DNA of 64,000 bases from MGBC114844 sp910585855 (GTDB lineage Bacteria > Bacillota > Clostridia > Lachnospirales > Lachnospiraceae), in NCBI GenBank assembly GCA_965646165.1, contig CBFFYP010000003.1, forward strand, positions 45,189 through 109,188, written 5' to 3'. Positions 16,109 to 24,731 of the stretch are shown piece after piece; position 1 is the first letter of the stretch, and each line of letters starts with the position of its first letter. Made by a program: the position numbers and the translations under genes. Below the pieces are notes generated by a model, which searched no databases, was not told where the DNA came from, and worked only from the letters and a program-made list of their open reading frames with translations.

Positions 16109-16885
16109 CTATTTTTTGTAATAAAGTGCATCTATCCCATATATTTGAGCCTGTTTGATATCTGCTGTCCAATTATCTCCGATATGAACAAAAGAATGAT
16201 TTGCCCCTTCCTTTTCTAAAACGGTTTGATATAGTTCTCCACTGCTTTTTGATTTTCGATATTCGCTGGATATATAATATGCTGCAAATTCTTTATATCC
16301 GGCATTTTTTAGAATTTGGCGAATTTGTTTTTTATTTAAATACATATCTGAAATAATAATCAAACGCTTTTTTTCTTTCTGCAGTCCCTCTACAACCTGT
16401 CTAAAATAAGGATTGGAAAAGCACATCTGATACTCCAAAGAAAGTTCTATTTCTTTTATCTCTTCTTTTATTCCGGTTTTTTTGTGTATCATGGTATAAA
16501 TTTCATCCAGTGTGACTTCCATATTTCCTTCTTTTTTCATCTGTTCTTCTCTGGCTCTCTGTTCCATTTCACAGCGGATTTTTTGAAACTCCAAAACTTG
16601 AATCTGCTTTCCGACTTCTTCAAATAGCTCTGACGCTTCTAAATAAGGACGAAAAATCAAAGTATCAAATACATCAAAAGAAATGACATCATATCTCTTT
16701 AACCTCTCAATCACTTCCTCTGGTGTCTTTTCTAAAAACCACGACTTTTTTTGGTTCAATCCTATTTTTTGGTTACACTGAAATAATTTTTGTTTTATTT
16801 TTGCGTATCTTTGATAAGTTTTTGGTACTCGGCAGATTATTGTTTGATACAACTTTCTTTTAAAAATAGCTGTTTTTCTACTCAT
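16109..16885 (-). CDS. HAD-superfamily hydrolase, COG5610-type N-terminal half
   Basis: A 258-residue protein with HAD motif I SFDVFDTLIF, motif II IIISDMYLN, a conserved Lys region (YRKSKSSGELYQ) and motif IV HIGDNWTADI. In polysaccharide loci such domains usually form the front half of longer COG5610-type proteins, whose second half resembles the product of 18509-19906. Here the two halves are separate genes flanking the Wzm/Wzt pair. It probably acts on a phosphorylated sugar or lipid intermediate, or is regulatory; the substrate is unknown. The start at 16885 is 6 bp from the stop of the ABC ATPase gene, so it is co-transcribed. An HE1 element begins 10 bp after the stop codon. Confidence 0.78.
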   Translation of the reverse strand: MSRKTAIFKRKLYQTIICRVPKTYQRYAKIKQKLFQCNQKIGLNQKKSWFLEKTPEEVIERLKRYDVISFDVFDTLIFRPYLEASELFEEVGKQIQVLEFQKIRCEMEQRAREEQMKKEGNMEVTLDEIYTMIHKKTGIKEEIKEIELSLEYQMCFSNPYFRQVVEGLQKEKKRLIIISDMYLNKKQIRQILKNAGYKEFAAYYISSEYRKSKSSGELYQTVLEKEGANHSFVHIGDNWTADIKQAQIYGIDALYYKK

Positions 16886-16891
16886 AAACAG

Positions 16892-17689
16892 TTATTCCCC
16901 CATATTTTTATAAGCCTTGCAGACTTCCTTTGGTTCTCCAATCTGCCTTACTACTCCCTTTTCAATCCAGACTGCCCGACTGCAATTTTTTACAATTACA
17001 TCTGCCGAATGGGATACAATCAATACCGTAGAACCACTGTGTATCATCTGCTGTATCCGCTGTTCGCTCTTCTTTCGAAAAAACATATCTCCTACGCTTA
17101 GCACCTCGTCTAAAATCAAGATTTCCGGTGTTTCTCTTGCTGTAGCAATCGCAAATCCCAAACGGGATACCATACCGGAAGAAAAATTTTTTACCTTTTC
17201 CTCCATAAACCCTTCCAACTCGGCAAACTTTACGATTTCCTCGTACTTTTCATCAATATATTCTTTTGTGTATCCAATAATTGCACCGTTTAGATAAACA
17301 TTTTCCCGCCCGGTAAGTTCTAAATCAAACCCTGTTCCAAGTGTCAATAACTGCACTTTTTTCTGATCAACTAAAATTTTTCCTTCTGAAGGAAATAAAG
17401 CCCCTGCCACCAGCTTTAAAAGTGTACTCTTTCCCGAACCGTTCGTTCCGATAATTCCAATCACTTCTCCCGGATAAACTGAAAAGCTCACCTCCTTTAA
17501 TGCATAAAACTCCCGATATGTATTTTTCCCCTCCAGTGTCCGAATAAAAAACTCTTTTAAACTAGCCACCTTTTCTTCTGCAATCCGAAATTTCATACTG
17601 ACATTTTCAATCGAAATAATAGGTATCCTTTCCTTCTCTTCCGCCTTATATTCCATTATATCTTTCCCTTTCCTAATCTTTCCTGTCAT
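16892..17689 (-). CDS. Polysaccharide ABC exporter, ATP-binding protein (Wzt/TagH type)
   Basis: A 265-residue ATPase with Walker A GTNGSGKST, the exporter-type signature NFSSGMVSRLGFAIA, Walker B EILILDEVLSVGD and switch His VSHSADV. The GMxxRLxF form of the signature is typical of Wzt, TagH and RfbE exporters that move undecaprenyl-linked glycans across the membrane. It lacks the C-terminal glycan-binding domain found in some Wzt proteins, so export is probably not cap-dependent through this subunit. It sits 4 bp after the permease gene, with which it forms the transporter. An in-frame ATG at 17656 behind GGGAAAG is an alternative start that would remove 11 residues. Confidence 0.92.
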   Translation of the reverse strand: MTGKIRKGKDIMEYKAEEKERIPIISIENVSMKFRIAEEKVASLKEFFIRTLEGKNTYREFYALKEVSFSVYPGEVIGIIGTNGSGKSTLLKLVAGALFPSEGKILVDQKKVQLLTLGTGFDLELTGRENVYLNGAIIGYTKEYIDEKYEEIVKFAELEGFMEEKVKNFSSGMVSRLGFAIATARETPEILILDEVLSVGDMFFRKKSEQRIQQMIHSGSTVLIVSHSADVIVKNCSRAVWIEKGVVRQIGEPKEVCKAYKNMGE

Positions 17690-17693
17690 GTAA

Positions 17694-18485
17694 TTATAAT
17701 TCCTGCATAATCTGGTTTTGCAGCCTTATAAATACAAAACGCCCAACTGCATAACACCCAATTCCCCAAAATACCATCCGCCCCAATTCTCCGGCAGAAG
17801 GCATCGTCTGATAAATCATGCACTTGCGTACACAGGAGATATAATTATAAATTGGATTTTCTGCAATCAACCTCTGCACCATCTCCGGGGTAGAATCAAT
17901 CGGATAAAAGATAGCAGAACAATACATCCATAAAGTAAGAAGCACCGAATAAAGATGCTTAATATCCCCAAAAAATACATAAACAATCGAAAGCAAATAG
18001 CTAATTCCTATACAAAACAGAAGCAAAAACAAAGCAGCTATCGGAAAAAGCAGCATCATAACAGAAGGTTTTATCCGAAACACCATCAGCATCAAAAGAT
18101 AAGCCACAAAAGTATAAAGAAAATTTACAAACGCCGCCCCTACTCTAGAAAGAGGAAAAATCACCTTCGGCAGCTTCACTTTAATCAAAAGCGATTTATT
18201 ATCCACCAAAGCTGCCATAGCCGAAGTAGTAGCTCCGGTAAAAAGCTGCCAAATAATATTTCCAGTCAAAAAATAAATCGAGTAATTCTCTACACGCTGA
18301 AACATTGTACTAAACACCATAGAAATTACTACCATTGACATCAATGGATTCAATACACTCCAAAGAATTCCCAGATAAGACCGTGTATATTTTCTTTTAA
18401 TCTCTCTTGACACCAACTGACGGATTACAAATCCATACTGCCTCAACTGCTTTATTTGATCCATCTTCACTCTTTTCGTCTCCAT
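17694..18485 (-). CDS. Polysaccharide ABC exporter, permease (Wzm/TagG type)
   Basis: A 263-residue ABC-2 permease with six membrane helices after a short cytoplasmic N-terminus. Typical features are REIKRKYTRSYLGILWSVLNPL near the start and NPIYNYISCVRKCM near the end, both characteristic of TagG/Wzm. With the adjacent ATPase it should export the completed lipid-linked polymer. This implies synthesis of the whole chain on the cytoplasmic face rather than a Wzx/Wzy route, and no flippase or polymerase gene is visible. The start is ATG 18485; the next gene begins 4 bp after its stop. Confidence 0.92.
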   Translation of the reverse strand: METKRVKMDQIKQLRQYGFVIRQLVSREIKRKYTRSYLGILWSVLNPLMSMVVISMVFSTMFQRVENYSIYFLTGNIIWQLFTGATTSAMAALVDNKSLLIKVKLPKVIFPLSRVGAAFVNFLYTFVAYLLMLMVFRIKPSVMMLLFPIAALFLLLFCIGISYLLSIVYVFFGDIKHLYSVLLTLWMYCSAIFYPIDSTPEMVQRLIAENPIYNYISCVRKCMIYQTMPSAGELGRMVFWGIGCYAVGRFVFIRLQNQIMQEL

Positions 18486-18508
18486 TTCCGTACCTTTTTT
18501 AAACTAAA

Positions 18509-19906
18509 CTAATGTATCTTCTCTGAAATATAAAATAATAAGAATTTATAGAAAAAATAATCCTGCTTCCTCCAATACTTCCATCTGCACCCAGAACGTA
18601 CCAATGTCCCCTCCATCCAATATGGCTGTATCTCTATTTTTTCAGCCTTACATGGACAGATTCTATTTTTTATATGATTCCACACCGAATTTTGCCGAAT
18701 CTGTGTTTCTGTTATAACCGGTGCTAATTCCACTATATGTTTTTCTGTTATATCATCAGAAAAAAGAAATCTTCCATAGTAATCCGCCTGTTCCTTTGTT
18801 GGATTTGTCATAAATTGCCTGCAAAGTTTCTCTGTCATTTTCTTTGTATCCGTCTGACATTCCCATTTTTTTATACTTTTAATCTGCAGCAGCGCCGTTT
18901 CTGTAAATTTTCGAATGGTATCGATCTGCTGATCCATATCCCATCTGCCTGCATTTAAATTTTTATCACTTGCAAATACAGGCAAATATCTGCCGTTTTC
19001 TTTTTGACAGCGATAGCCTACTGTCATGCCGTCTTTGGCACAGCACATACACTCAAATAAATTGTGAGAAAAAAGTACTTTCCTTTTTATCCCTTTCTCT
19101 GCCTGAAAATACCAAGCATGATATGTTTTTAAGTTCTGTTTTTTTTCTGCTTTTGTTTTATAGGGACTTCCTAACATTCCAAAATAATATCCCTCAATCT
19201 GAGGACCTGTCCTATTTTGACTTTCCAATAAACAGCTTAAACTTTTCTGCAGTGATCCCATCCATCCTGCATCCACAACTGCTATTTTTTCTTTTGTCAA
19301 CAGACCTTCCTGTTTCAAATACCCTATTGTATTTTGATAAGCTTCCTTTGAATGAGAAAAAACATAGTCCAAAAATTTTGTCTGTTTTATCAGTTTTTCT
19401 TTATAATATACAATCTCTTCTTTACAAAGAGTCTTTTCTGCCTCCTCTTTTTTCAGTCTAAGTTTTGTCAAAATGCTCTGCTGTTCTGCCTCAGACAAAG
19501 CCCCTCTTTCCAATATTTTATGTAGTGTAAGATTTGTTCCGTTTAGACAAATATTTTCCATACACTCTTTTTTTATCAGATGATACTGCGGCAGCCGCCA
19601 TGCCATTCTAGAGGCATACAAATACCGACACTGCAGAGGAATCCGATACTGCTGGCATAAAATTTCTGCAATCTGAAACATCACATAACCATCCCGTGCC
19701 AAAAAATACAGCCGTTTTATTTTTCTTGTAGCCGCATCCAAAAGAACCCAGCTTACATAGGCAAATAAAATCGGTGCTGTAATGCAAACCGTAGTCTGAA
19801 AAAGAACTGTTTTTTTGTCTTTTTTCATCAGATATGCTGTTTTTGCCAACTCCGGGCTATATTGATTTAAAATATTCCAATAAACGTCCCACTCTGCTTT
19901 ATTCAT
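18509..19906 (-). CDS. COG5610-type C-terminal half (HAD-associated polysaccharide protein)
   Basis: A 465-residue protein with the region APILFAYVSWVL followed by KIKRLYFLARDGYVMFQIAEIL, and later KEKIAVVDAGWMGSLQKSLS. This is the recurrent second domain of COG5610 HAD-family proteins from polysaccharide loci. Its function is undefined; the FLARDG and VDAGWMGS segments look like a Rossmann-type phosphate-binding fold. The HAD domain that normally precedes it is encoded apart at 16109-16885. ATG 19906 is 6 bp after the preceding gene's stop and has AGAGGAT upstream. It is probably cytosolic and perhaps works with the HAD protein. Confidence 0.65.
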   Translation of the reverse strand: MNKAEWDVYWNILNQYSPELAKTAYLMKKDKKTVLFQTTVCITAPILFAYVSWVLLDAATRKIKRLYFLARDGYVMFQIAEILCQQYRIPLQCRYLYASRMAWRLPQYHLIKKECMENICLNGTNLTLHKILERGALSEAEQQSILTKLRLKKEEAEKTLCKEEIVYYKEKLIKQTKFLDYVFSHSKEAYQNTIGYLKQEGLLTKEKIAVVDAGWMGSLQKSLSCLLESQNRTGPQIEGYYFGMLGSPYKTKAEKKQNLKTYHAWYFQAEKGIKRKVLFSHNLFECMCCAKDGMTVGYRCQKENGRYLPVFASDKNLNAGRWDMDQQIDTIRKFTETALLQIKSIKKWECQTDTKKMTEKLCRQFMTNPTKEQADYYGRFLFSDDITEKHIVELAPVITETQIRQNSVWNHIKNRICPCKAEKIEIQPYWMEGTLVRSGCRWKYWRKQDYFFYKFLLFYISEKIH

Positions 19907-19912
19907 CCGCTT

Positions 19913-20719
19913 CTATCCTCTTTTTTGCTTCCATATTTTTACAAATCGTTTTGGAATCCCCCATATTGCCAATGGTTTTACAATATACCAGATCGTTTTT
20001 CTTCCTTTTAATTTCAGCTTTCGAAACCCCCGAAACCGAATCCCCATCTCCTGAAGCTGATACTTTAGTTTTCGTCTTTTATAAGAATCCATAGATTCCC
20101 GGTAAAAAAGCAATGATTCCTGCAGATTATAGCCAAATACCCCCTGTGCATATAACCTCATAAAAAATTCATAGTCTTCCCCTCTGCACTCATGCTCTCC
20201 TTTTCTATACCCGCCATATTCAGCAAAAACCGATCTTCGAAATAAAATAGAAGGATGTGCATATGGCAGATAGCGCAGAAAATCTTCCTTTTGAGGTATC
20301 TCAGGATAACTACGTTTCCCCCACTCCTCCCCTGTTTCTCCTATTAAAATAAGATTACAGCCCACAAAAGAATACTCCAAATGCTCTTCTAAAAAACAAT
20401 ATTCTTTCTGCAGACGTGCTGGATCAGAAATATCATCTGCATCCATTCTGGCAATATAGCGTCCAACTGCCAATTTTATTGATTGATTCAGCCCATAGGC
20501 AAGACTGTGATGCACTTGATTTCGAATATAGCGAATCCGTATATCTCTTTTTGCCGTCTTACAAATAAAATCCGCAAACTCCTCTGCAGAACCATCATCA
20601 TAAAGAATCATTTCCCAATCTGTAAATGTCTGACAGATCATTGACTCCACCGCCTGTACCAGCTGCTCTCTCCGAGGATTATACACACATAAAACAATAC
20701 TAATCAGCGGCTTTTTCAT
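19913..20719 (-). CDS. Family-2 glycosyltransferase
   Basis: A 268-residue GT-A enzyme with ISIVLCVYNPRREQL, LYDDGSAEEFADF, YGLNQSIKLAVGRYIARMDADD (metal-binding DxD near residue 90) and EYGGYRKGEHECRGEDYEFFMRL. The last segment is the acceptor and base region seen in rhamnosyl- and galactosyl-type GT2 enzymes. It probably extends the lipid-linked intermediate early in assembly because it is the second gene of the locus. Its start (ATG 20719, GAGGAGG upstream) overlaps the end of the GT4 gene by 20 bp. Substrates cannot be read from the sequence. Confidence 0.9.
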   Translation of the reverse strand: MKKPLISIVLCVYNPRREQLVQAVESMICQTFTDWEMILYDDGSAEEFADFICKTAKRDIRIRYIRNQVHHSLAYGLNQSIKLAVGRYIARMDADDISDPARLQKEYCFLEEHLEYSFVGCNLILIGETGEEWGKRSYPEIPQKEDFLRYLPYAHPSILFRRSVFAEYGGYRKGEHECRGEDYEFFMRLYAQGVFGYNLQESLLFYRESMDSYKRRKLKYQLQEMGIRFRGFRKLKLKGRKTIWYIVKPLAIWGIPKRFVKIWKQKRG

Positions 20720-21845
20720 AAATCCTCCTCATAATCTCCGCAGAAAAACTCTTTTCAAACCGACCGACACTCTTTCGAATCTCCGCTCTTTTCTTAAAAT
20801 TTTCACTCCAATCCTTGCGCTCCCGATACAACTGCTCTATACGGACTGCATAATCCTTTATCGTCCTGCACAAATATCCATTCTGTCCGGGCTGCATATA
20901 CTCTCTAGTCCCACGATTTTCAGAAGCAATCACCGGAAGCCCCGTTGCCAATGCCTCTAATGCCGCCATCCCCAACCCTTCCCGAATAGAAGGAAACATC
21001 AGCACATCCGCTGCCTGCAGATAAGGTCTTACATCCTCTCTATACCCATAAAACCTTACATTCTCCTCCAATCCCAAATGCCGAACCTGTCTTCGAAGCA
21101 GCGCTTCCTGATTCCCGCTGCCCAAAAACCCATATATAATCTGTGTAAGATCAACTCCGTTCCTTTTCAATACACCAAGTGCCTGCAAAATAACAGCCTG
21201 ATTTTTATTTTTCCTCAATTCCCCTACACTAAGCAAAAAAAATTTATCCTGTAATTTTAACCGCTTCCTAGCCCTCCTTCTTTCTTCCAAAGTCGTTTCA
21301 TGAAAATACTCCATATCCAATCCCACCCCCGGAATCTGATAAACCCCCTTTCTAACATGCATTTTACTTGCCGCCTGATAATCTTCCGCATTAATAGCCA
21401 CGATCACATCCGTAAAACGGCTTAAAAAATCCTCCGCCGCATAAAAAATACGATATCTCCAAAAGCCGCACCCCCTATAAAAATGAAATCCATGCGTAGT
21501 ATAAATCATATAAACTTTTTTATTCTTACAAGCCATCCTTGCCACCAATCCCCCAGAAGGTGTATGGCAATGCACCACACAAATATCTTCCTCCTCAACA
21601 ATCCTTTGAACCTGTCTGACTGCTCTTTGATTTAAAATCATTCGAAACGGAGAACGCTGTATTGCAATCTCATGAAAAATAATCCCCATTTTATCATATA
21701 ATTCCTTTTTATACTGATAAACCGGATAGCTGCTGTTGGAAGCATAATGTATCTCATACCCTAATTTTCGCAGTATCTCTATATCTTCCCTTCCAAACTT
21801 TGCCAAAAACCCACAAACAGAGCATACAATTAATATCTTTTTCAT
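20700..21845 (-). CDS. Family-4 glycosyltransferase (first gene of the locus)
   Basis: A 381-residue GT-B enzyme. The N-terminal half has an acceptor-domain start (KKILIVCSVCGFLAKFGRED) and CVVHCHTPSGGLVARMA. The C-terminal half has LSVGELRKNKNQ, RFYGYREDVRPYLQAADVLMFPSIREGLGMAALEALATGLPVIASENRG, the retaining GT4 nucleotide-sugar site with the EGLG...E motif. ATG 21845 is chosen because GGAG is spaced 7 nt upstream; an in-frame GTG at 21857 overlaps that site. As the promoter-proximal gene it may commit the priming sugar. No initiating phosphoglycosyltransferase is visible in the window. Confidence 0.9.
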   Translation of the reverse strand: MKKILIVCSVCGFLAKFGREDIEILRKLGYEIHYASNSSYPVYQYKKELYDKMGIIFHEIAIQRSPFRMILNQRAVRQVQRIVEEEDICVVHCHTPSGGLVARMACKNKKVYMIYTTHGFHFYRGCGFWRYRIFYAAEDFLSRFTDVIVAINAEDYQAASKMHVRKGVYQIPGVGLDMEYFHETTLEERRRARKRLKLQDKFFLLSVGELRKNKNQAVILQALGVLKRNGVDLTQIIYGFLGSGNQEALLRRQVRHLGLEENVRFYGYREDVRPYLQAADVLMFPSIREGLGMAALEALATGLPVIASENRGTREYMQPGQNGYLCRTIKDYAVRIEQLYRERKDWSENFKKRAEIRKSVGRFEKSFSAEIMRRIYEKAAD

Positions 21846-21978
21846 AAGTTTCTCCACACAATCTTTTTTGTTCGCATTGATTATTTATTAAATATACCTC
21901 ATCTAAATTTATCTCTGGTTGACATGATAGCCTTTTTTTGGAAATTTGTCAAGAGAGAAATTTTGACTTTCACAAGGG

Positions 21979-22112
21979 GGACGCCAAATTGGAAATCGCT
22001 GGGCAGCCTGCTGTTCCGGTTTCCAAAAAGCAAGAAGTTCTAAGACTTCTAACTTTTTTCCAAAGTCACTGCAGGCTGCCCAGCGATTTCCAATCTGGCT
22101 GTTTCTTGACTC
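21979..22112 (-). repeat. HE2 element, copy 3 (internally deleted)
   Basis: Only the outer stem and inner quasi-palindrome remain: GGACGCC at 21979, arms around GGAAATCGCTGGGCAGCCTGC pairing with 22068-22099, and AAGAAGTTCTAAGACTTCT between. The terminator-like hairpin and the TGTTTA/GAATTG helix are missing. It ends in GGCTGTTTCTTGAC. It lies upstream of the polysaccharide locus. The preceding 21916-21960 (ATGATAGCC ... TTTGTCAAGAG) recurs at 63398-63437. Confidence 0.78.
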
Positions 22113-22272
22113 CGAAACAAAAAAAGAATAACATCCGAACTTCTCTAATTTTGCTGTAAATTACTGTAAAACATTAAATTAGCTTAACAAAAATAATGAA
22201 GTTATCCAAACATCTTCGCAGTTCGTGACGCCACCATAAATAAAATTCAATACTTTTATATATTATACAATA
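22113..22272. other. Intergenic stretch without a recognised gene
   Basis: AT-rich sequence between an HE2 remnant and the serine hydrolase gene. It contains CGTGACGCCACCATAAAT (22225-22242), which recurs almost unchanged at 42959-42976 (CGTGACACCACTATAAAT), so another short dispersed repeat may be present. No gene is seen. Confidence 0.4.
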
Positions 22273-23280
22273 TCAGTAAAAAGCTTCTCTAACTTTTCGC
22301 ATTTCCCTCCAAACATTATCTCCATAATTACTCACCAAAACGGAAATAATCCCATTATTCGGATTATACTCGGATATAAAACTTACACCCGGATCACACC
22401 CTTGAAAGTACGCAAAATCTTTACCATTGGGATTATCGATTATCCACATACCATAGCCATAATATCCTTCTTCTGCATCATCCCCGTTTCCGCTCTGCTT
22501 ACTAAGCATATCTAAAACAAATGCTTTTGAAATTAAATTTCCTTCCAGTAAATTAGTCCAAAAACTAATAATATCTCTTACGGTTATAAATGCCCCGCCC
22601 GCACCATTACCTTTCGCATCTACAGAAAATATATTTGTGCGGTAATCCTTTGTATCAGCACAATAAATATAGTTATTAGCACACTTTGCTGGCAGCCTAT
22701 CCAACTCATAATACCCTGTTGATTTCATACCACATATGTCAAAAACATTTTCCTTTAGGTATTGGTCAAAATACATACCCGTCGTTTTTTCTATAATCAT
22801 TGCAAGCAGAACATATCCTGCATTATTATACTGAAATTTTTCTCCTTTCGGATACATCATAGGCTTGTTTATAAATAGTGGGAGCAAATCACTGTTATGT
22901 CTGATTTTATAATTAGGATAATCAATCCATAATTCTTCGTACTCCTCCATAACACTTTCATCAAAATAATCCGGAACACCCGATGTATGATTTAAAAGCT
23001 GTTTCACTGTAACATCCTTATCAATATCATTTAATGGCATATCAAGCAATATACCTAATGTATCATCAAATTTTATTCTTCCTCGTTCAATCAACTGCAA
23101 TACCCCTACTGCAACAAATACTTTTCCCGCTGAAGCACTTGCAAATTTTGTTTCTAACGTATTAGAAATTTTATTTTGCAAATCTGCAAACCCATTTTCT
23201 CTTTCATATAAAACCTTACCATTCTGAACAATATATATATTTCCCCTAAAGTTTACATCTATCATTTCTTTTATACCCAT
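22273..23280 (-). CDS. Beta-lactamase-fold serine hydrolase (class C / PBP4* type)
   Basis: A 335-residue beta-lactamase family (PF00144) protein. It shows the nucleophile motif SAGK (SxxK, about residue 47), LLNHTSGVPDYF, the YxN motif QYNNAGYVLLAMI and a late GYGMWI strand. Such proteins act as D-aminopeptidases, esterases or PBP-like enzymes more often than as true beta-lactamases. No signal peptide or membrane segment is visible, so it is probably cytosolic. The start ATG 23280 follows GGAGGAAG; an in-frame TTG at 23304 would overlap that site. It is transcribed alone, away from the GT4 gene by 427 bp of repeats. Confidence 0.87.
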   Translation of the reverse strand: MGIKEMIDVNFRGNIYIVQNGKVLYERENGFADLQNKISNTLETKFASASAGKVFVAVGVLQLIERGRIKFDDTLGILLDMPLNDIDKDVTVKQLLNHTSGVPDYFDESVMEEYEELWIDYPNYKIRHNSDLLPLFINKPMMYPKGEKFQYNNAGYVLLAMIIEKTTGMYFDQYLKENVFDICGMKSTGYYELDRLPAKCANNYIYCADTKDYRTNIFSVDAKGNGAGGAFITVRDIISFWTNLLEGNLISKAFVLDMLSKQSGNGDDAEEGYYGYGMWIIDNPNGKDFAYFQGCDPGVSFISEYNPNNGIISVLVSNYGDNVWREMRKVREAFY

Positions 23281-23339
23281 TATAATCTTCCTCCAATCTA
23301 CCAATTTATTTCTCCAATTATATCACTTCCATTCGCAAT

Positions 23340-23474
23340 TTACCGTTCCAACGATTTTTCTATTCTGTATTTCTGTCCTTTCAAATCCTTCTGCCTCTCA
23401 TACAGATTATTGCGCTCTTTGCAGAGTTCTTTCATACACTCCAACTGCGCCCGCAATTTTATTCCTTTATTACA
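23340..23474 (-). pseudogene. C-terminal remnant of a coiled-coil protein
   Basis: A minus-strand open frame ends at TAA 23340-23342 and reads back through ERQKDLKGQKYRIEKSLER and MKELCKERNNLYE to a stop near 23475, beside an HE2 element. It has no ribosome site and no start of its own. The charged helical tail resembles ends of mobilisation or relaxase-type proteins of integrative elements, but that resemblance is weak. It may mark the scar of a lost mobile element. Confidence 0.35.
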
Positions 23475-23497
23475 CTTCCAGAACTTTTACAATAACA

Positions 23498-23827
23498 GCC
23501 AGAGGCGGTTTGCTCGTTTCCTTTGTCTGCGACTTCGGAGAACGGTTAGAAAGTCTTGGGCTTCTGCGGAAACACCTAGAATTTTTTGCATATCCTGCTT
23601 CCATGCAGGGTATGCAAAAAAAGGGGCGTGTTTAGCCCGGTGTATAGAAAAGAAACTGTCTTACGCTGAGAAAATCCTTCCTTACACCAGTTCCGTTTTG
23701 GCTGTCAATAAGGGCGAATTGCGCCCCGGTTCGTTCGGCTGGATATACGTAGATACAGAAGCCCTAGACTTTCTTACCGTTCGGAGCGGAGCAGACAAAG
23801 GAAACGAGCAAACCACCTCTGGCGTCC
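23498..23827 (+). repeat. HE2 hairpin element, copy 4 (type B, single)
   Basis: The element begins ACAGCC and ends GGCGTCC. Outer arms around AGAGGCGGTTTGCTCG pair with CGAGCAAACCACCTCT. The internal hairpin is GCATATCCTGC/GCAGGGTATGC, and the core helix is GGGGCG-TGTTTA-GCCC with GGGC-GAATTG-CGCCCC. It lies between the coiled-coil remnant and the mscS terminator. Confidence 0.83.
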
Positions 23828-23837
23828 GGTGAAAGAT

Positions 23838-23868
23838 AAAAAGGCTTCCACCCAAAAGATGAAAGCCC
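23838..23868 (-). terminator. Rho-independent terminator of the MscS gene
   Basis: On the minus strand GGCTTTCATC pairs imperfectly with GGTGGAAGCC, followed by TTTTT, starting a few bases after the MscS stop codon. Confidence 0.7.
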
Positions 23869-23874
23869 ATAAAT

Positions 23875-24678
23875 TTATTCTCCAGAATCCAAATGTACAT
23901 CCAACTGATTGAAAGGAATCTCAATTCCTTCTGCATCAAATCTTTCTTTTATCTCTTCCAAAATAGCCCATTTTTCCGTCCAATAATCCCCGGAAGCCAC
24001 CCAAACTCTAGCTCCAATCTCAACCGAACTCTCTCCAAGATTGCTTACAAATACTGTAATCCCTCGATTGGAAAGCACCTTCTCACGCCCGGAAAGAATG
24101 GTTTCCAGCACTCGTTTTGCCTGTTTTAAATCTGAACGATACCCGATTCCAACCGTCAAATCCAAACGCCGTTCTTTTTGATTTGTTACATTGATAATGG
24201 TAGAATTTGCCAAACTTCCATTTGGTATATGAACCTTTCGATTATCCCCTGTCAGCAGCACAGTATAAAACAAATCTATCATTTCTACCGTACCTTCTGT
24301 AGAACATCCGACAATATAATCTCCTACCGAAAAAGGCTTTAAAATCAAGATCAGCACGCCGCCTGCAAAATTCGATAAACTTCCCTGTACAGCAAGACCG
24401 ATTGCCACACTGGCAGAACCGATTACCGTGATAAACGACGCCGTATTGATACCAACCTGACTGGCAATTACCATAATTAAAACGGCATACATCGCATATC
24501 TTATCAGTGAAGTAATAAACTTTGCCACACTGATATCCACACTTGTTTTGGCAAAAGACTTTTGTACCAGCCCGGTTACTCCCTTGATAATCTTTCGTCC
24601 AATATAAAAGATCAACAAAGCCAAAAGAATATTTAATCCTAAATTCGTAAACTTCGTTATATAAACGTCAAATAACAT
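23875..24678 (-). CDS. mscS: Small-conductance mechanosensitive channel, MscS family
   Basis: A 267-residue MscS-family channel. Three membrane helices occupy the first 110 residues. The pore-lining third helix is ASVAIGLAVQGSLSNFAGGVLILILKPFSVGDYI, with the Gly/Ala-rich face and the AxQGxLxNxxxG pattern of MscS. The cytoplasmic beta domain (VEMIDLFYTVLLTGDNRKVHIPNGSLANSTIIN) and the alpha-beta vestibule follow. It opens on membrane tension to release solutes after osmotic downshock. It is transcribed after the glgB gene with a 53-bp gap; ATG 24678 follows AGGAAGG. A terminator lies right after its stop. Confidence 0.93.
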   Translation of the reverse strand: MLFDVYITKFTNLGLNILLALLIFYIGRKIIKGVTGLVQKSFAKTSVDISVAKFITSLIRYAMYAVLIMVIASQVGINTASFITVIGSASVAIGLAVQGSLSNFAGGVLILILKPFSVGDYIVGCSTEGTVEMIDLFYTVLLTGDNRKVHIPNGSLANSTIINVTNQKERRLDLTVGIGYRSDLKQAKRVLETILSGREKVLSNRGITVFVSNLGESSVEIGARVWVASGDYWTEKWAILEEIKERFDAEGIEIPFNQLDVHLDSGE

Positions 24679-24731
24679 TTGTACCTTCCTCTTTCTGTTT
24701 TTCTATTTTTATTATTACTAAAGTCGATATC

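Noticed and set aside
22273..23280. True beta-lactamase resistance gene
   Set aside because: The SxxK/YxN fold is shared by many esterases and peptidases, and the protein has no signal peptide, so antibiotic resistance is not supported.
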